NCBI GenBank assembly: GCA_963744305.1
Contig: CAVUTF010000016.1
Span: 62,001-126,000, forward strand
Length of the DNA stretch: 64,000 nt
Source of the DNA: FEN-1219 sp963744305
GTDB lineage: Bacteria > Pseudomonadota > Gammaproteobacteria > Steroidobacterales > Rariloculaceae
Reading direction: 5' to 3'
Within the stretch, counting starts at the first letter, position 1. The number at the start of each line of letters is the position of its first letter. Shown here one piece after another: positions 37,282 through 45,761 of this stretch. A model generated the notes under the pieces. That model did not search any database and was not told where the DNA came from. It saw only the letters and a program-made list of their open reading frames with translations. Both the position numbers and the translations under genes were made by a program.

Positions 37282-38292
37282 GTGAACAAGATCGTCGCCA
37301 CGTTGATTCTGGCCGTGTGCTTTTTCACGACGGCCGTCGTCGCGCAAACGCTCGATATCTATTTCATTGATGTCGAAGGCGGTCAGTCGACGTTGGTTGT
37401 CACTCCGGCGGGCGAGTCCCTGCTCATCGATACCGGTTACGCGGGCAACGATGGGCGCGATCCAGAGCGGATCCTCGTGGCTGCACGCGATGCCGGCATA
37501 CAGCAGATCGACTACCTCCTCATCACCCATTTTCACGACGACCATCTCGGCGGCGCGCCGGAGCTGTCGCGACTGATTCCTATCGAAACGTTCGTCGACT
37601 ATCGCGACGCGGTCGATACGACCGATTGGGTGGCCAAGCCTTTCGAAGCGTATGCCGAGGTGCGCGCGCTGGGTCGCCATATCGTGGCGAGGCCCGGAGA
37701 ACGCATTCCGCTAAGAGGCGTCGACGTGCAGTTCGTCAGCAGCAACGCGGCGACTATCGTCGAGGCGCTTCGCGATGGTGGTGAGCCGAATCCGCTGTGC
37801 GAATCGGCCGAGCGCGCGCCGGGCGAACCGATCGAGAACCCCCGCTCGACCGGCATCCACCTGAGCTTCGGACGGTTCCGGTTCGTGGATCTCGGCGACT
37901 TGAGCGGCAAGCCGCTGTTCGCGCTGTTTTGTCCGAACAATCTCCTCGGACCGGTGGATGTCTACCTCGTTCCGCATCACGGCGGCGCTGACACGGCAGC
38001 CCCGAATGCGTTTGCGATGCGGCCGCGAGTCGCCATCATGAACAACGGCGCCACCAAAGGCGGCGTGGCGGAGGGTTTCGCCGCACTGCACAGGGCGGTC
38101 GCGAGCTTTGGCTTGGAAGACGTCTGGCAGGTGGACAAATCCGGCAACGCCGGCGCGGTGAATTTTCCGGACGATCAAATCGCGAATCTCGATGACACGA
38201 CGAGTCACTGGATCAAGATCAGCGCCAGCGAAGATGGCACGTTCACCGTGACGAACGGCCGTACCGGATACACCAAGACGTATCAAAGATAG
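37282..38292 (+). CDS. Secreted MBL-fold hydrolase, ComEC-like
   Basis: An intact 336-residue exported metallo-beta-lactamase-fold protein. The GTG start follows AGGAGG by 5 bp. After the signal peptide (ATLILAVCFFTTAVVAQ) come the first strand IYFIDVEGGQSTLVVTP and the zinc motif THFHDDHLGG; RFVDLGDLSG holds the bridging Asp and VYLVPHHGGAD the last His. The pattern resembles the MBL domain of competence protein ComEC and stand-alone relatives. Substrate unknown, with phosphodiesterase activity possible. Confidence 0.85.
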   Translation: MNKIVATLILAVCFFTTAVVAQTLDIYFIDVEGGQSTLVVTPAGESLLIDTGYAGNDGRDPERILVAARDAGIQQIDYLLITHFHDDHLGGAPELSRLIPIETFVDYRDAVDTTDWVAKPFEAYAEVRALGRHIVARPGERIPLRGVDVQFVSSNAATIVEALRDGGEPNPLCESAERAPGEPIENPRSTGIHLSFGRFRFVDLGDLSGKPLFALFCPNNLLGPVDVYLVPHHGGADTAAPNAFAMRPRVAIMNNGATKGGVAEGFAALHRAVASFGLEDVWQVDKSGNAGAVNFPDDQIANLDDTTSHWIKISASEDGTFTVTNGRTGYTKTYQR

Positions 38293-38330
38293 TAGCGAGA
38301 TCGCCGGCAGCTAGGGCGCCTCGAGCGTAG

Positions 38331-38844
38331 TCAAGCGGCGACTGTCACGCCGTTCTGCAGCAAGATATCCAGCAGCCTCGGAATGTCGGGCGGGCCGGGC
38401 GGGACTTGTTTGCTCACGTTCGCAAACATCTGAGTCGCAAATCCACCCTGGCCGCTCACCTCGAGCATCCGGCCGCCGCCCGCCCCAAAGCGATAGCCGT
38501 GCACGGTGCCCGCGGGAATGTGTACGAGCGTCCCGGCGCCGCAGAGCAACGATCCGGCCGCTCGATGGATTCGAGGAATCGTCGCCCAGTGCTTCGCGGA
38601 AGTGCTCCAAGACTGCGAGGCGAGAATGGTGTCTCGGCTTTCGACGACGCCGCGGCGTGCCAGAAGAAACGAACCCGCCAAACGATAGGAGTGGAGCAGC
38701 CAGCTCCCGCGGATCTATTGAGCGGCCCCCTGCCCGCCGCCGGGTTGTGGAGCGTTTCGAGATGGCTCCTGCGCGGTGGCGGCCACCGCAAGCAAGATTC
38801 CTGCGCCGATGCTCAAGGTCCAGGCGCGGAACGGGGCGTGGCAT
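38331..38844 (-). CDS. Secreted cupin-domain protein (frameshifted)
   Basis: A small cupin with a signal peptide. The ATG at 38844 follows AGGGAG. The signal peptide (SIGAGILLAVAATAQEPSRN) is found one base out of frame just after the start, and the cupin body in another frame: YRLAGSFLLARRGVV, GTLVHIPAGTVHGYRFG with the metal-binding His, and QGGFATQMFANVSK at the end. At least three frame changes occur within 170 codons. It is probably damaged by indels. Quercetinase-like cupins have this form; activity unknown. Confidence 0.62.
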
Positions 38845-38944
38845 TGTCGTCTCCCTAAGTGTCAAACGGCCCGCCGGTCATCAACGTCCGCTGCGGCGCT
38901 TCGGGGTCAAGACGTTGTATTTAGCGATTTGGCTAAGTAATATC

Positions 38945-38962
38945 ATTAGCCGACCGGCTAAT
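38945..38962. promoter_or_regulatory. ArsR-type operator
   Basis: A perfect inverted repeat ATTAGCC-gacc-GGCTAAT lies 18 bp before the ATG of the first operon gene. Additional half sites GGCTAA (38931-38936) and TTTAGC just upstream make an AT-rich cluster that stands out against the high-GC background. It is the expected binding site of the ArsR regulator encoded second in this operon. Confidence 0.6.
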
Positions 38963-38980
38963 AATGAACGAGGTTCAATC

Positions 38981-39310
38981 ATGATCACGTCGCTGTGCAT
39001 CTATCGTGTAAAGCCCGGCTCGGAGGACGCATTCAGGAAACTCCTGGCGAAGCACTGGCCCGCGTTGCGCGGAGTCGGTTTGGCTGCCAACGTGCCGTCG
39101 ACGATCTACCAGGGCGCGGAAGGCGAAAACGAACCGATCTTCGTCGAGCTCTTGCATTGGCAAGACGCGGAGGGGCCCGACAGGGCTCACGAGCTTCCGG
39201 AGGTGATGGCGGTGTGGGAGCCGATGGGCAGCCTCTGCGAACCTAGAGGCCAGCGGCCGCCGATGGAATTCCCGCGTGTCGAGCAAATCGAAGTCGCCTT
39301 CGAGCGCTAG
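38981..39310 (+). CDS. Small dimeric alpha/beta-barrel protein (antibiotic-monooxygenase-like)
   Basis: A 109-residue cytosolic protein with the ferredoxin-like dimeric barrel pattern: TSLCIYRVKPGSEDAFRKLL as first strand-helix, IFVELLHWQDAEG as central strand and VEQIEVAFER as last. Relatives include antibiotic biosynthesis monooxygenase (ABM) and similar stress-response proteins. It is first in a three-gene operon with an ArsR regulator, whose gene overlaps its end by 35 bp. The substrate or ligand is unknown. Intact. Confidence 0.7.
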   Translation: MITSLCIYRVKPGSEDAFRKLLAKHWPALRGVGLAANVPSTIYQGAEGENEPIFVELLHWQDAEGPDRAHELPEVMAVWEPMGSLCEPRGQRPPMEFPRVEQIEVAFER

Positions 39311-39608
39311 GGGCCGCCTAGCCGACTACGACTCGGTGTTTGCCGCGCTCGATAGCTCAGCGCGCCGGCAAATCTTGATGATCCTGCACTTTCGCGGCGA
39401 TCAGATGACGTCTGGACAGATCGCGGACCGGTTCTCGTGTGCGTGGCCCACGACGTCGCGCCATCTGCGCAGGCTCGAGGACTCCGGTTTGGTCGACGTC
39501 GAACGGTCGGGGCGCGAGTGGATCTACAAGCTCAACCGCGCGAGGCTCGGCGTGGTGACCGAATGGCTCGCGTGGTTCTCGAAGGTTCCGAAGGACGGTG
39601 AGCCCTGA
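39276..39608 (+). CDS. ArsR-family winged-helix repressor
   Basis: A 110-residue ArsR-type regulator: FAALDSSARRQILMILHFRG, the recognition part MTSGQIADRFSCAWPTTSRH, and the wing DVERSGREWIYKLN. The single Cys in the recognition helix, FSCAW, is not the CxC metal site of ArsR/SmtB, so a metal signal is not indicated. It overlaps the barrel gene at its GTG start and the DUF4440 gene at its end (TGATG). It likely represses this operon through the ATTAGCC palindrome. Confidence 0.85.
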   Translation: MSSKSKSPSSARGRLADYDSVFAALDSSARRQILMILHFRGDQMTSGQIADRFSCAWPTTSRHLRRLEDSGLVDVERSGREWIYKLNRARLGVVTEWLAWFSKVPKDGEP

Positions 39609-40057
39609 TGCTCGAACAAAACAAAATACGCGCGCTGCTTGTCTGCACGCTGCTGCCGTTCGGCGCTCACGCGCAGGAGGATCCGGCTGTCGCGGCGCTA
39701 CACCGGCTCGAAGCTGAGATGTCGCAAGCGCTTGTCGAGCGCGACGCCGCGGCGCTCGACCGCCTGTGGCACGAGGATCTCGTCTTCATCGGCACGAACG
39801 GCCGGCAGTTCACCAAAGCGGAGCGGCTCGAGGGCCAGCGGATCGCCGAAGGGCGGCGCGCGGGAGAGACGAATACCAACGATGACGTAGACGTGCGCAT
39901 CGAGGGCGACCTTGCAACAGTCGTCGTTACCTCGACGTGGACGATTCCCACCGATGCGGCGATCATGAAGAGCCGGTTTCGCGCGCTGCACGTGTGGACT
40001 CGCGCGGGCGGGGAGTGGCGGCTGCTCGGCGCGCAGGTGGCCGTGCTGCGCGACTGA
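39608..40057 (+). CDS. Secreted SnoaL/DUF4440-like protein
   Basis: An intact 149-residue protein with signal peptide (ALLVCTLLPFGAHAQ) and a SnoaL-like/NTF2 fold: LEAEMSQALVERDAAALDRL, HEDLVFIGTNGRQFTK and the paired strands ATVVVTSTWTI and WRLLGAQVAVL. DUF4440 members bind small hydrophobic ligands or act as isomerases. Third gene of the ArsR-controlled operon, starting in the ArsR stop. The next gene begins 4 bp after its stop and may belong to the same transcript. Confidence 0.78.
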   Translation: MLEQNKIRALLVCTLLPFGAHAQEDPAVAALHRLEAEMSQALVERDAAALDRLWHEDLVFIGTNGRQFTKAERLEGQRIAEGRRAGETNTNDDVDVRIEGDLATVVVTSTWTIPTDAAIMKSRFRALHVWTRAGGEWRLLGAQVAVLRD

Positions 40058-40060
40058 CGG

Positions 40061-40900
40061 ATGTCGGCGAAGAACGAGGTCATCCGGCAGCAGCGGCGCT
40101 GGGCAGAATCGGTGGGCATCCGAATCGATGCGCGCGGCTATGTGCTGCAACTCGCCGACAATTTCCGCGTGTCGCCATCGGGGGCAACGCTCGCGGTGTT
40201 CGATCGGCCGAGCGGATCGGAGCTGCGCCCGGGACGCACACGGCCGCCGCGCCTTTGGGCATTGCATTCATCCGCGGCCCTCGTCGTCAACGTCTTCGAT
40301 CACTGGCGGCGCACGGAGCCGCGGCCGCTGCTCGCGGCATTGGGGATCGACGGCGCTTGCGCAGCACTGGCTTTCGAGGAAGCGTTTCCTACGGCAATAG
40401 CGGGCGACCCTCCGTACATCGACGTCGTGCTCAAACTCTCAACCGGGCGGGTGGTTGCGATCGAGAGCAAGTTTACCGAGGCGCAAACACCGCGCCCGCG
40501 CAACCGCGCGGTGTTCAAGGCCAAGTATTTCCCTCTTGGCCGATCGATCTGGGCCGAGATTGGGCTTTCGAGCTGCCAGGCGTTGGCGGACGACATTCAA
40601 CAAGGGCGCGCGCGCTTCAAGTTTCTGCATGCGGCGCAGCTCTTGAAGCAGGCTCTCGCGCTTCGCTTGGCATGCGGCGCCGATTTTCTACTCTATTATC
40701 TGTATTACGACTCGCCGGGCAGGGAATCCACGGCGCACCGCGCCGACATCGAACGCTTCCGCGAGCGTATCGGTTCCGAGCTATCGTTCATGGCGCTCGC
40801 CTATCAAGATCTTTACCGTGCGTTGCGTACCGGCGAATCAGTGGATACCGGCTATCTCGAGTATTTGCGCTCGCGGTACTTTCCGAACGTTCGAGGTTAG
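40061..40900 (+). CDS. PD-(D/E)XK nuclease-like protein (PGN_0703-like)
   Basis: An intact 279-residue protein. YIDVVLKLSTGRVVAIESKF contains the D...ExK arrangement of PD-(D/E)XK nucleases (Asp in IDVV, Glu and Lys in ESK). The rest is helical with CGADFLLYYLYYDSPG, an aromatic strand seen in the PGN_0703-type restriction-endonuclease-like family. No methyltransferase or specificity partner lies nearby, so it is not an evident restriction-modification system. It follows the ArsR operon by 4 bp. DNA repair or a defence role is possible. Confidence 0.65.
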   Translation: MSAKNEVIRQQRRWAESVGIRIDARGYVLQLADNFRVSPSGATLAVFDRPSGSELRPGRTRPPRLWALHSSAALVVNVFDHWRRTEPRPLLAALGIDGACAALAFEEAFPTAIAGDPPYIDVVLKLSTGRVVAIESKFTEAQTPRPRNRAVFKAKYFPLGRSIWAEIGLSSCQALADDIQQGRARFKFLHAAQLLKQALALRLACGADFLLYYLYYDSPGRESTAHRADIERFRERIGSELSFMALAYQDLYRALRTGESVDTGYLEYLRSRYFPNVRG

Positions 40901-41021
40901 CAAGCCCGGCGGCAATCGCGCGGCGTACATGGTGTTTCACATCCCCTTGGCTTAGGATTGCCGCACTGCTCGGCACTGTTCGCATTCCGAACCCGTTTCG
41001 CTTCGAGGCATCGCTTACGCG

Positions 41022-43286
41022 ATGCGCGCCGGAGTGTTGATGTTGCTTGTCGCAAATCCCACGGAGGGTCAGCCGGTAAGCATCGCGGCGCTGCATCGCC
41101 TTTACGTGACCGCGCCAGCCGGCACGGCCGATCTCGTCGCCAAGGAGCTCGAGGACCTCGGCGCCATCGAAGTGAAAGCCGAACGCGGCGGAGTCGCTTG
41201 CCGGGGGACGCTCGAGCAGGCGTATCGCGCGTGCCTGTGGTCGCGCGTGGCCAACCGGGTGCTGCTGCACCTATCGCAGTTCGCTGCGCCGTCGGCGATC
41301 GAGCTCTATGACGGCGCACGCAACGTCGATTGGGCCGAGCACCTTGCCGCCGACGGCACGTTCGCCGTCGAGTGCACTGGCAGCACGGCTGCACTCAATC
41401 ACACGCAGTTCGCGGCGCTCAAGGTCAAAGACGCGATCGTCGATCAGTTTCGCGATCGGACCGGAGGCCGTCCGTCGGTCGACGTCGCGACGCCCGACGT
41501 GCGAATCCATCTCCATCTCCATCGCGATGCCGCCACGTTGAGCATCGATCTTTCCGGAGACAGCCTGCATCGCCGCGGCTACCGGGGAGAGCAAGGCGCA
41601 GCGCCGCTCAAGGAGAATCTCGCCGCGGCGATTCTGCTCCGCAGCGGCTGGGCGACGCTCGTCGCGGAACGCGGTGTACCCGCGCCGGGATTCGTCGATC
41701 CGATGTGCGGGTCCGGCAGCTTGCCGATCGAGGCCGCGTTGATCGCGGGCGACATTGCGCCCGGGCTGCTGCGCGCCTACTTCGGCTTCCTGGGTTGGCG
41801 CCAGCACGATGCCGCCGCGTGGAAAAGGTTGCGAGCGGAGGCGCAGGAGCGGCGCGCGGCGCGTTCCGTCGACGGCGTTACGATCGCGGGATACGACCGC
41901 GACGCAGGCGCCGTGCGCGCGGCGACCGCCAACGCCGCGCGTGCCGGAGTCGCTGCGCGAGTTCAGATCGAGCGGCGGGAGCTCGAGGACGTCCCACCCG
42001 CAGCCGCGGAGCGCGGTCTCGTCGCCGTCAATCCCCCGTACGGCGAGCGCCTGGGCGACGTGCGCGAGCTTGCGCGGCTGTACGAGCGCTTGGGACGCGT
42101 GCTGCGCGAGCGTTATCGCGGCTGGAACGCAGCGATCCTGACGGGCAACCCGCCGCTCGGCCTCGAGCTCGGGCTGCACGCGAAGCGCACGCACCGGATG
42201 TTCAACGGCGCGCTCGAATGCCGGCTGCTGCGTTTCGACGTCGCGCCAGAGCATTTCGCGGAGAAGCGCGCGCCCGGCGCCCTGCCGAGATTCGACGCGG
42301 CGGCCGCACGCGCACGGCCCGGAGCGCAGATGTTCGCGAATCGTCTGCGCAAGAACCAGGCGATGTTGTCGAAATGGGCCAAGCGCGAAGCGATCGCGTG
42401 TTACCGCGTCTACGACGCGGACATGCCGGAGTACGCGTTCTCGGTAGACCTATACCGCTCGGGCGTCGAGGAGGGCAGCCGGCGGTGGGTGTACGTTCAA
42501 GAATACGCGCCGCCGGGGACCGTGGAGCCGGCGAAAGCACGGGCGCGCCGCGAGGAGGCGTTCGCCGTGATCCCCGAGGTCATGGGCGTCGCGCCGGAGG
42601 CCGTGCACGTGCGCACGCGGCGGCGGCAGAAAGGCGGCACGCAGTACACGAAGCTCGCCGAAAGCGGCGAGTTTCACGAGGTGGCGGAGGGCGATTTGAA
42701 GTTTCTCGTGAACTTCACGGACTACCTCGACACGGGTCTGTTCTTGGATCATCGCCCGATTCGCGCGCGGCTGCGCGCACTCGCAGCGAACAAGCATTTC
42801 TTGAATCTGTTCGGCTACACGGGCACGGCCACCGTGTGTGCGGCCGCGGGCGGCGCCCGCGCTACGACCACGGTAGACATGTCGCGGACCTACGTGGAGT
42901 GGGCTAAGCGCAATCTCGCGCTGAACGGCATTGCGCTCGCCGGCCGTCATCGCTTCGCGCAAGAAGATGCGCTCGCTTGGCTCGCCGCGCCTGTCGACAC
43001 GCGCTACGACCTCGTATTCCTCGATCCGCCGACCTGGTCGCGCTCGAAACGCATGACGGCGGAGCTCGATGTGCAGCGCGATCACGTAGAGCTGATTCGA
43101 GCGGTAATGCGGCGACTCGCTCGCGGCGGGCTCCTGCTGTTCTCGACCAATTTCCGCAAGTTCCGGCTCGATCGCGCCGCGCTCGCCGATCTCGCGATCG
43201 TAGACATCACGCCGGCCACGATTCCGACGGATTTCACTCGCGACGCGAAAATCCACCGCTGCTTCGAGATTCGCGCGTCCCCCTAG
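41022..43286 (+). CDS. rlmL: 23S rRNA methyltransferase RlmKL (fused m2G2445/m7G2069 enzyme)
   Basis: An intact 754-residue fusion. The N-terminal part has a THUMP domain (LYVTAPAGTADLVAKELEDL) and the RlmL methyltransferase with GFVDPMCGSGSLPIEAAL and the NPPYGERL catalytic loop (about residue 335). The C-terminal RlmK methyltransferase has FLNLFGYTGTATVCAAAGGA and FLDPPTWSRSK. It methylates G2445 and G2069 of 23S rRNA. The fusion is typical of gammaproteobacteria and is a main taxonomic clue. The E. coli protein is 702 residues. The convergent tatC ends 46 bp away, across a hairpin. Confidence 0.95.
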   Translation: MRAGVLMLLVANPTEGQPVSIAALHRLYVTAPAGTADLVAKELEDLGAIEVKAERGGVACRGTLEQAYRACLWSRVANRVLLHLSQFAAPSAIELYDGARNVDWAEHLAADGTFAVECTGSTAALNHTQFAALKVKDAIVDQFRDRTGGRPSVDVATPDVRIHLHLHRDAATLSIDLSGDSLHRRGYRGEQGAAPLKENLAAAILLRSGWATLVAERGVPAPGFVDPMCGSGSLPIEAALIAGDIAPGLLRAYFGFLGWRQHDAAAWKRLRAEAQERRAARSVDGVTIAGYDRDAGAVRAATANAARAGVAARVQIERRELEDVPPAAAERGLVAVNPPYGERLGDVRELARLYERLGRVLRERYRGWNAAILTGNPPLGLELGLHAKRTHRMFNGALECRLLRFDVAPEHFAEKRAPGALPRFDAAAARARPGAQMFANRLRKNQAMLSKWAKREAIACYRVYDADMPEYAFSVDLYRSGVEEGSRRWVYVQEYAPPGTVEPAKARARREEAFAVIPEVMGVAPEAVHVRTRRRQKGGTQYTKLAESGEFHEVAEGDLKFLVNFTDYLDTGLFLDHRPIRARLRALAANKHFLNLFGYTGTATVCAAAGGARATTTVDMSRTYVEWAKRNLALNGIALAGRHRFAQEDALAWLAAPVDTRYDLVFLDPPTWSRSKRMTAELDVQRDHVELIRAVMRRLARGGLLLFSTNFRKFRLDRAALADLAIVDITPATIPTDFTRDAKIHRCFEIRASP

Positions 43287-43312
43287 CGGCAATTCGCTCC
43301 TGCAATTGCCGC
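43286..43312. terminator. Bidirectional terminator between rlmL and tatC
   Basis: A perfect 9-bp stem GCGGCAATT-(9 nt)-AATTGCCGC begins on the last base of rlmL and lies between two convergent genes. The AATT ends give short T/A-runs on both strands. Placement and symmetry make a shared terminator likely. Confidence 0.6.
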
Positions 43313-43332
43313 ATGCCGGCCGTCCGTGGCCG

Positions 43333-44076
43333 TCAGCTGCGCTCGGGGATGAAGCGGGCGCAGAAGAACAGCGCCGCCTCGAAGAGCGCGTACATCGGCA
43401 CGGCGAGCAGCGTCTGCGAGAATACGTCGGGCGGGGTGAGCAGCATTCCGAAGACGAATGCGCCCAGAAAAATATAGGGACGTCCTGCGGCGAGCGTCTT
43501 GCGCGAGACCACGCCCGTCCAGACGAGAGTGATGATCGCGATCGGAACTTGGAAGGCGAGGCCGAAGGCGAACAGCATCGCGATCATGAAGTCCAGGTAC
43601 GAGTTGATGTCGGGCATGAACGTGACGCCGACAGGCGCAACCTGCGCGAAGAATGCGAACACCATCGGCAACACGACGAAGAACGCGAAAGCGGCGCCCG
43701 CGTAGAACAGCACGGCGCTCCCGATCATGAACGGCAGCGCGAGCCGGCGGCCGCGGTCCTTGAGCCACAGCTCGACGAATCGCCACAGGTGATACAGCAC
43801 GAACGGCATGCCCAGGAACAGCGCGGCCCACATCGAGGCTTTGAGCGGCGTCAGGAACGGTGACGCGACGTTCTTCGCGAGCAATTCCGAGCCCTCGGGC
43901 AGCTTGGCGAAGATCGGCGCAGAAACGACGGCGAACACTCGATTGGCGAACGGGAACAAGCAAGCGAAGATCCCGGCGAGGCATAAGCCGGCTTTCACCA
44001 GGCGCGAGCGCAGCTGCAGCAGGCGCGCCAGCACCGTCGTCGGTGCGCGCAGCGGTTGTGTGGAAGGGGCGGCCAT
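43333..44076 (-). CDS. tatC: Orphan TatC-like translocase subunit
   Basis: An intact 247-residue TatC with six membrane helices, the receptor core of twin-arginine export. It aligns to E. coli TatC without gaps at an offset of 6: ASPFLTPLKASMWAALFLG, FAFGLAFQVPIAIITLVW and GAFVFGMLLTPPDVFSQTLL match closely. Two residues of the twin-arginine-binding site differ: E. coli Glu15 is Gln21 (LLQLRSRL) and Glu103 is Gly109 (KDRGRR). tatA and tatB are not adjacent. It may be a second, specialised copy or a diverged sole copy; the window cannot tell. Confidence 0.9.
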   Translation of the reverse strand: MAAPSTQPLRAPTTVLARLLQLRSRLVKAGLCLAGIFACLFPFANRVFAVVSAPIFAKLPEGSELLAKNVASPFLTPLKASMWAALFLGMPFVLYHLWRFVELWLKDRGRRLALPFMIGSAVLFYAGAAFAFFVVLPMVFAFFAQVAPVGVTFMPDINSYLDFMIAMLFAFGLAFQVPIAIITLVWTGVVSRKTLAAGRPYIFLGAFVFGMLLTPPDVFSQTLLAVPMYALFEAALFFCARFIPERS

Positions 44077-44198
44077 CTTTCGCGAGTGCGCGTCCTCGAA
44101 GCGGCAAGGGACGTCATTCTAGTAGAAACGGTCGGCGCGACGTGGTCGGGCGTCACGGCGGGCTCGCGCCGGTCCCGTGCCCAGGGTATAAATCCCGG

Positions 44199-44754
44199 AT
44201 GACCACGATAGTCGGGCATTGCCGGAAGCCTGCGCAGCGGATCGCTCAACGCCTCGCTGCTTCGGGCCGCTGCGCAAAACATGCCGCAAGGCGCCACGCT
44301 CGAGATCGGTACGATCAAGGGCATCCCGCTCTACGATGGCGACCTCGAGGCGTCGTCCGGCCTGCCGTCTGCGGTCACGCGGTTGAAGGAGCAAATCGTG
44401 GCAGCTGACGGGCTCCTGCTCGTCACGCCGGAATACAACAATTCGCTTCCGGGCGTGTTCAAGAACGCGATCGATTGGCTATCGCGGCCCGACTCCGACA
44501 TTCCGCGCGTGTTCGGCGGCCGACGCGTCGCGGTAATGGGCGCTTCGCCCGGAGGCTTCGGCACCGTGCTCTCGCAAGCGGCCTGGCTCCCTGTGCTACG
44601 AACGCTGGGCACGCAACCGTGGTTCGGCCCTAAGATGCTCGTCTCCCGCGCCCGCGATGTCTTCGACCAGGCCGGCAACATGACCGACGAGCAAACCCGC
44701 GAGCGATTGCGCGCGTTCTTGCACGGATTCGTCGAGTTCATCGGTGCAGATTGA
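44199..44754 (+). CDS. NADPH-dependent FMN reductase (frameshifted near start)
   Basis: A flavodoxin-fold FMN/quinone reductase of about 184 residues. The motif SLRSGSLNASLLRAAAQNMP (FMN phosphate site) is reached after one extra G at about 44214 in GTCGG-G-CATTGCC; the rest is open: LLLVTPEYNNSLPGVFKNAI and GRRVAVMGASPGGFGTVL. Members reduce FMN, azo dyes, quinones or chromate with NADPH. It is divergent from tatC and about 75 bp upstream of the MBL gene. A single-base insertion in an otherwise perfect protein points to sequencing error. Confidence 0.85.
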
Positions 44755-44828
44755 GGTGTAGTACCATGCCGCGATCGCAAATCCTGGCCCGCGCCGTTTG
44801 CACGGCGGCTGGTTGGAGGAAAGCTCGA

Positions 44829-45684
44829 ATGAAGAAGTATGCGACCTTGGGTCTCGGCGGTTTCGTGTTGGGGTGTTTGGCGTTGCCTTGCGCGAACGCG
44901 CAGTTCGGCACCGAGCCAGCGAAGCTCGAGCTCATCAAGATCAAAGACGATATCTACGTGATCAGCAACGCGTACGTGCCGGGTCTCACGACTGCGCTGA
45001 TCACCAACGAAGGCGTGCTGCTCGTCGACGACAAGTTCGAAATCGACGCACGACAGCATCATGGCGCAGCTCAAGACGGTCACGAATCAGCCCGTCAAAT
45101 ACGTGATCAACACGCATTTCCATGCCGATCACAGCGGCGGCAACGCCAAGCTGCAGGCGCTGAACGCGCTCGCCGTGGCCTCCGATCAAGCACGGGTCCG
45201 CATGGTCGCCGGCAATCAACCCGGATTGCCGGACATGACGGTGCGCGAGCGGGCAACGATCTACCTTGGCGGCAAGCCCGTAGAGCTGTACTGGTTCGGC
45301 CGCGCCCACACCGACGGCGATGTCGTCGTGCTGTTCCCCGAGCACGACGTGATCGTCATGGGCGACATGTACACGAACGGCGAGGGCACGCCGCAGCTCG
45401 TCGACTACTCGGGCGGCGGCAGCGCGAAGGAATGGACGGCCACCGTTGACGGCGTGCTCAAGCTCGACTTCGCAACCGTGATCCCGGGGCACGGGCACCC
45501 GGCCACGCGCGCCGATCTGCAGGCGTTTCGCGAGAGCACCGTCCGGTTCAGCGGGCTCGTCTCGGAGCTCGTCAAGCAGAACAAGTCGAAAGCCGAAATC
45601 GAGGCGGCCATGCGCTCGGAATTCGGCTGGCAGGATTTCCACGTGCAGATGGGCCTCGATGGCCTGATCAACGAGATGCGCTAG
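44829..45684 (+). CDS. Secreted MBL-fold metallohydrolase (frameshifted)
   Basis: An exported metallo-beta-lactamase-fold hydrolase of about 285 residues. The signal peptide has GGFVLGCLALPCANAQ. The zinc motif is INTHFHADHSGG with GRAHTDGDVVVLFPEHDVIV (last metal-site residues: His in RAH, Asp in VMGDMY) and PGHGHP. One extra base near 45045 (ATCGAC-G-CACGAC) shifts the frame; after it the frame is open to the stop. Similar to quinoprotein-relay/SoxH-like MBL proteins. Followed by a GGGGTCAGGCAC palindrome. Confidence 0.85.
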
Positions 45685-45701
45685 CACGAGGCGGAGTCAC
45701 C

Positions 45702-45749
45702 GGGGTCAGGCACGGGGTCAGGCACGTGCCTGACCCCGTGCCTGACCCC
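45702..45749. repeat. GGGGTCAGGCAC palindromic repeat, copy 2 (perfect 48-bp palindrome)
   Basis: Two direct GGGGTCAGGCAC units (45702-45713, 45714-45725) are followed by two GTGCCTGACCCC units (45726-45737, 45738-45749), so the whole 48 bp is an exact palindrome. It is followed by the methyltransferase start at 45762; an upstream GTG inside it is not the likely start. Confidence 0.92.
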
Positions 45750-45761
45750 GACTTCGCATCG

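Noticed and set aside
40061..40900. Restriction-modification system
   Set aside because: Only a nuclease-like gene is present; no methyltransferase or specificity subunit lies within reach.
45726..45761. Upstream GTG start for the methyltransferase inside the palindromic repeat
   Set aside because: It would add a PDPVPDP segment encoded only by the repeat; the ATG at 45762 fits the domain.
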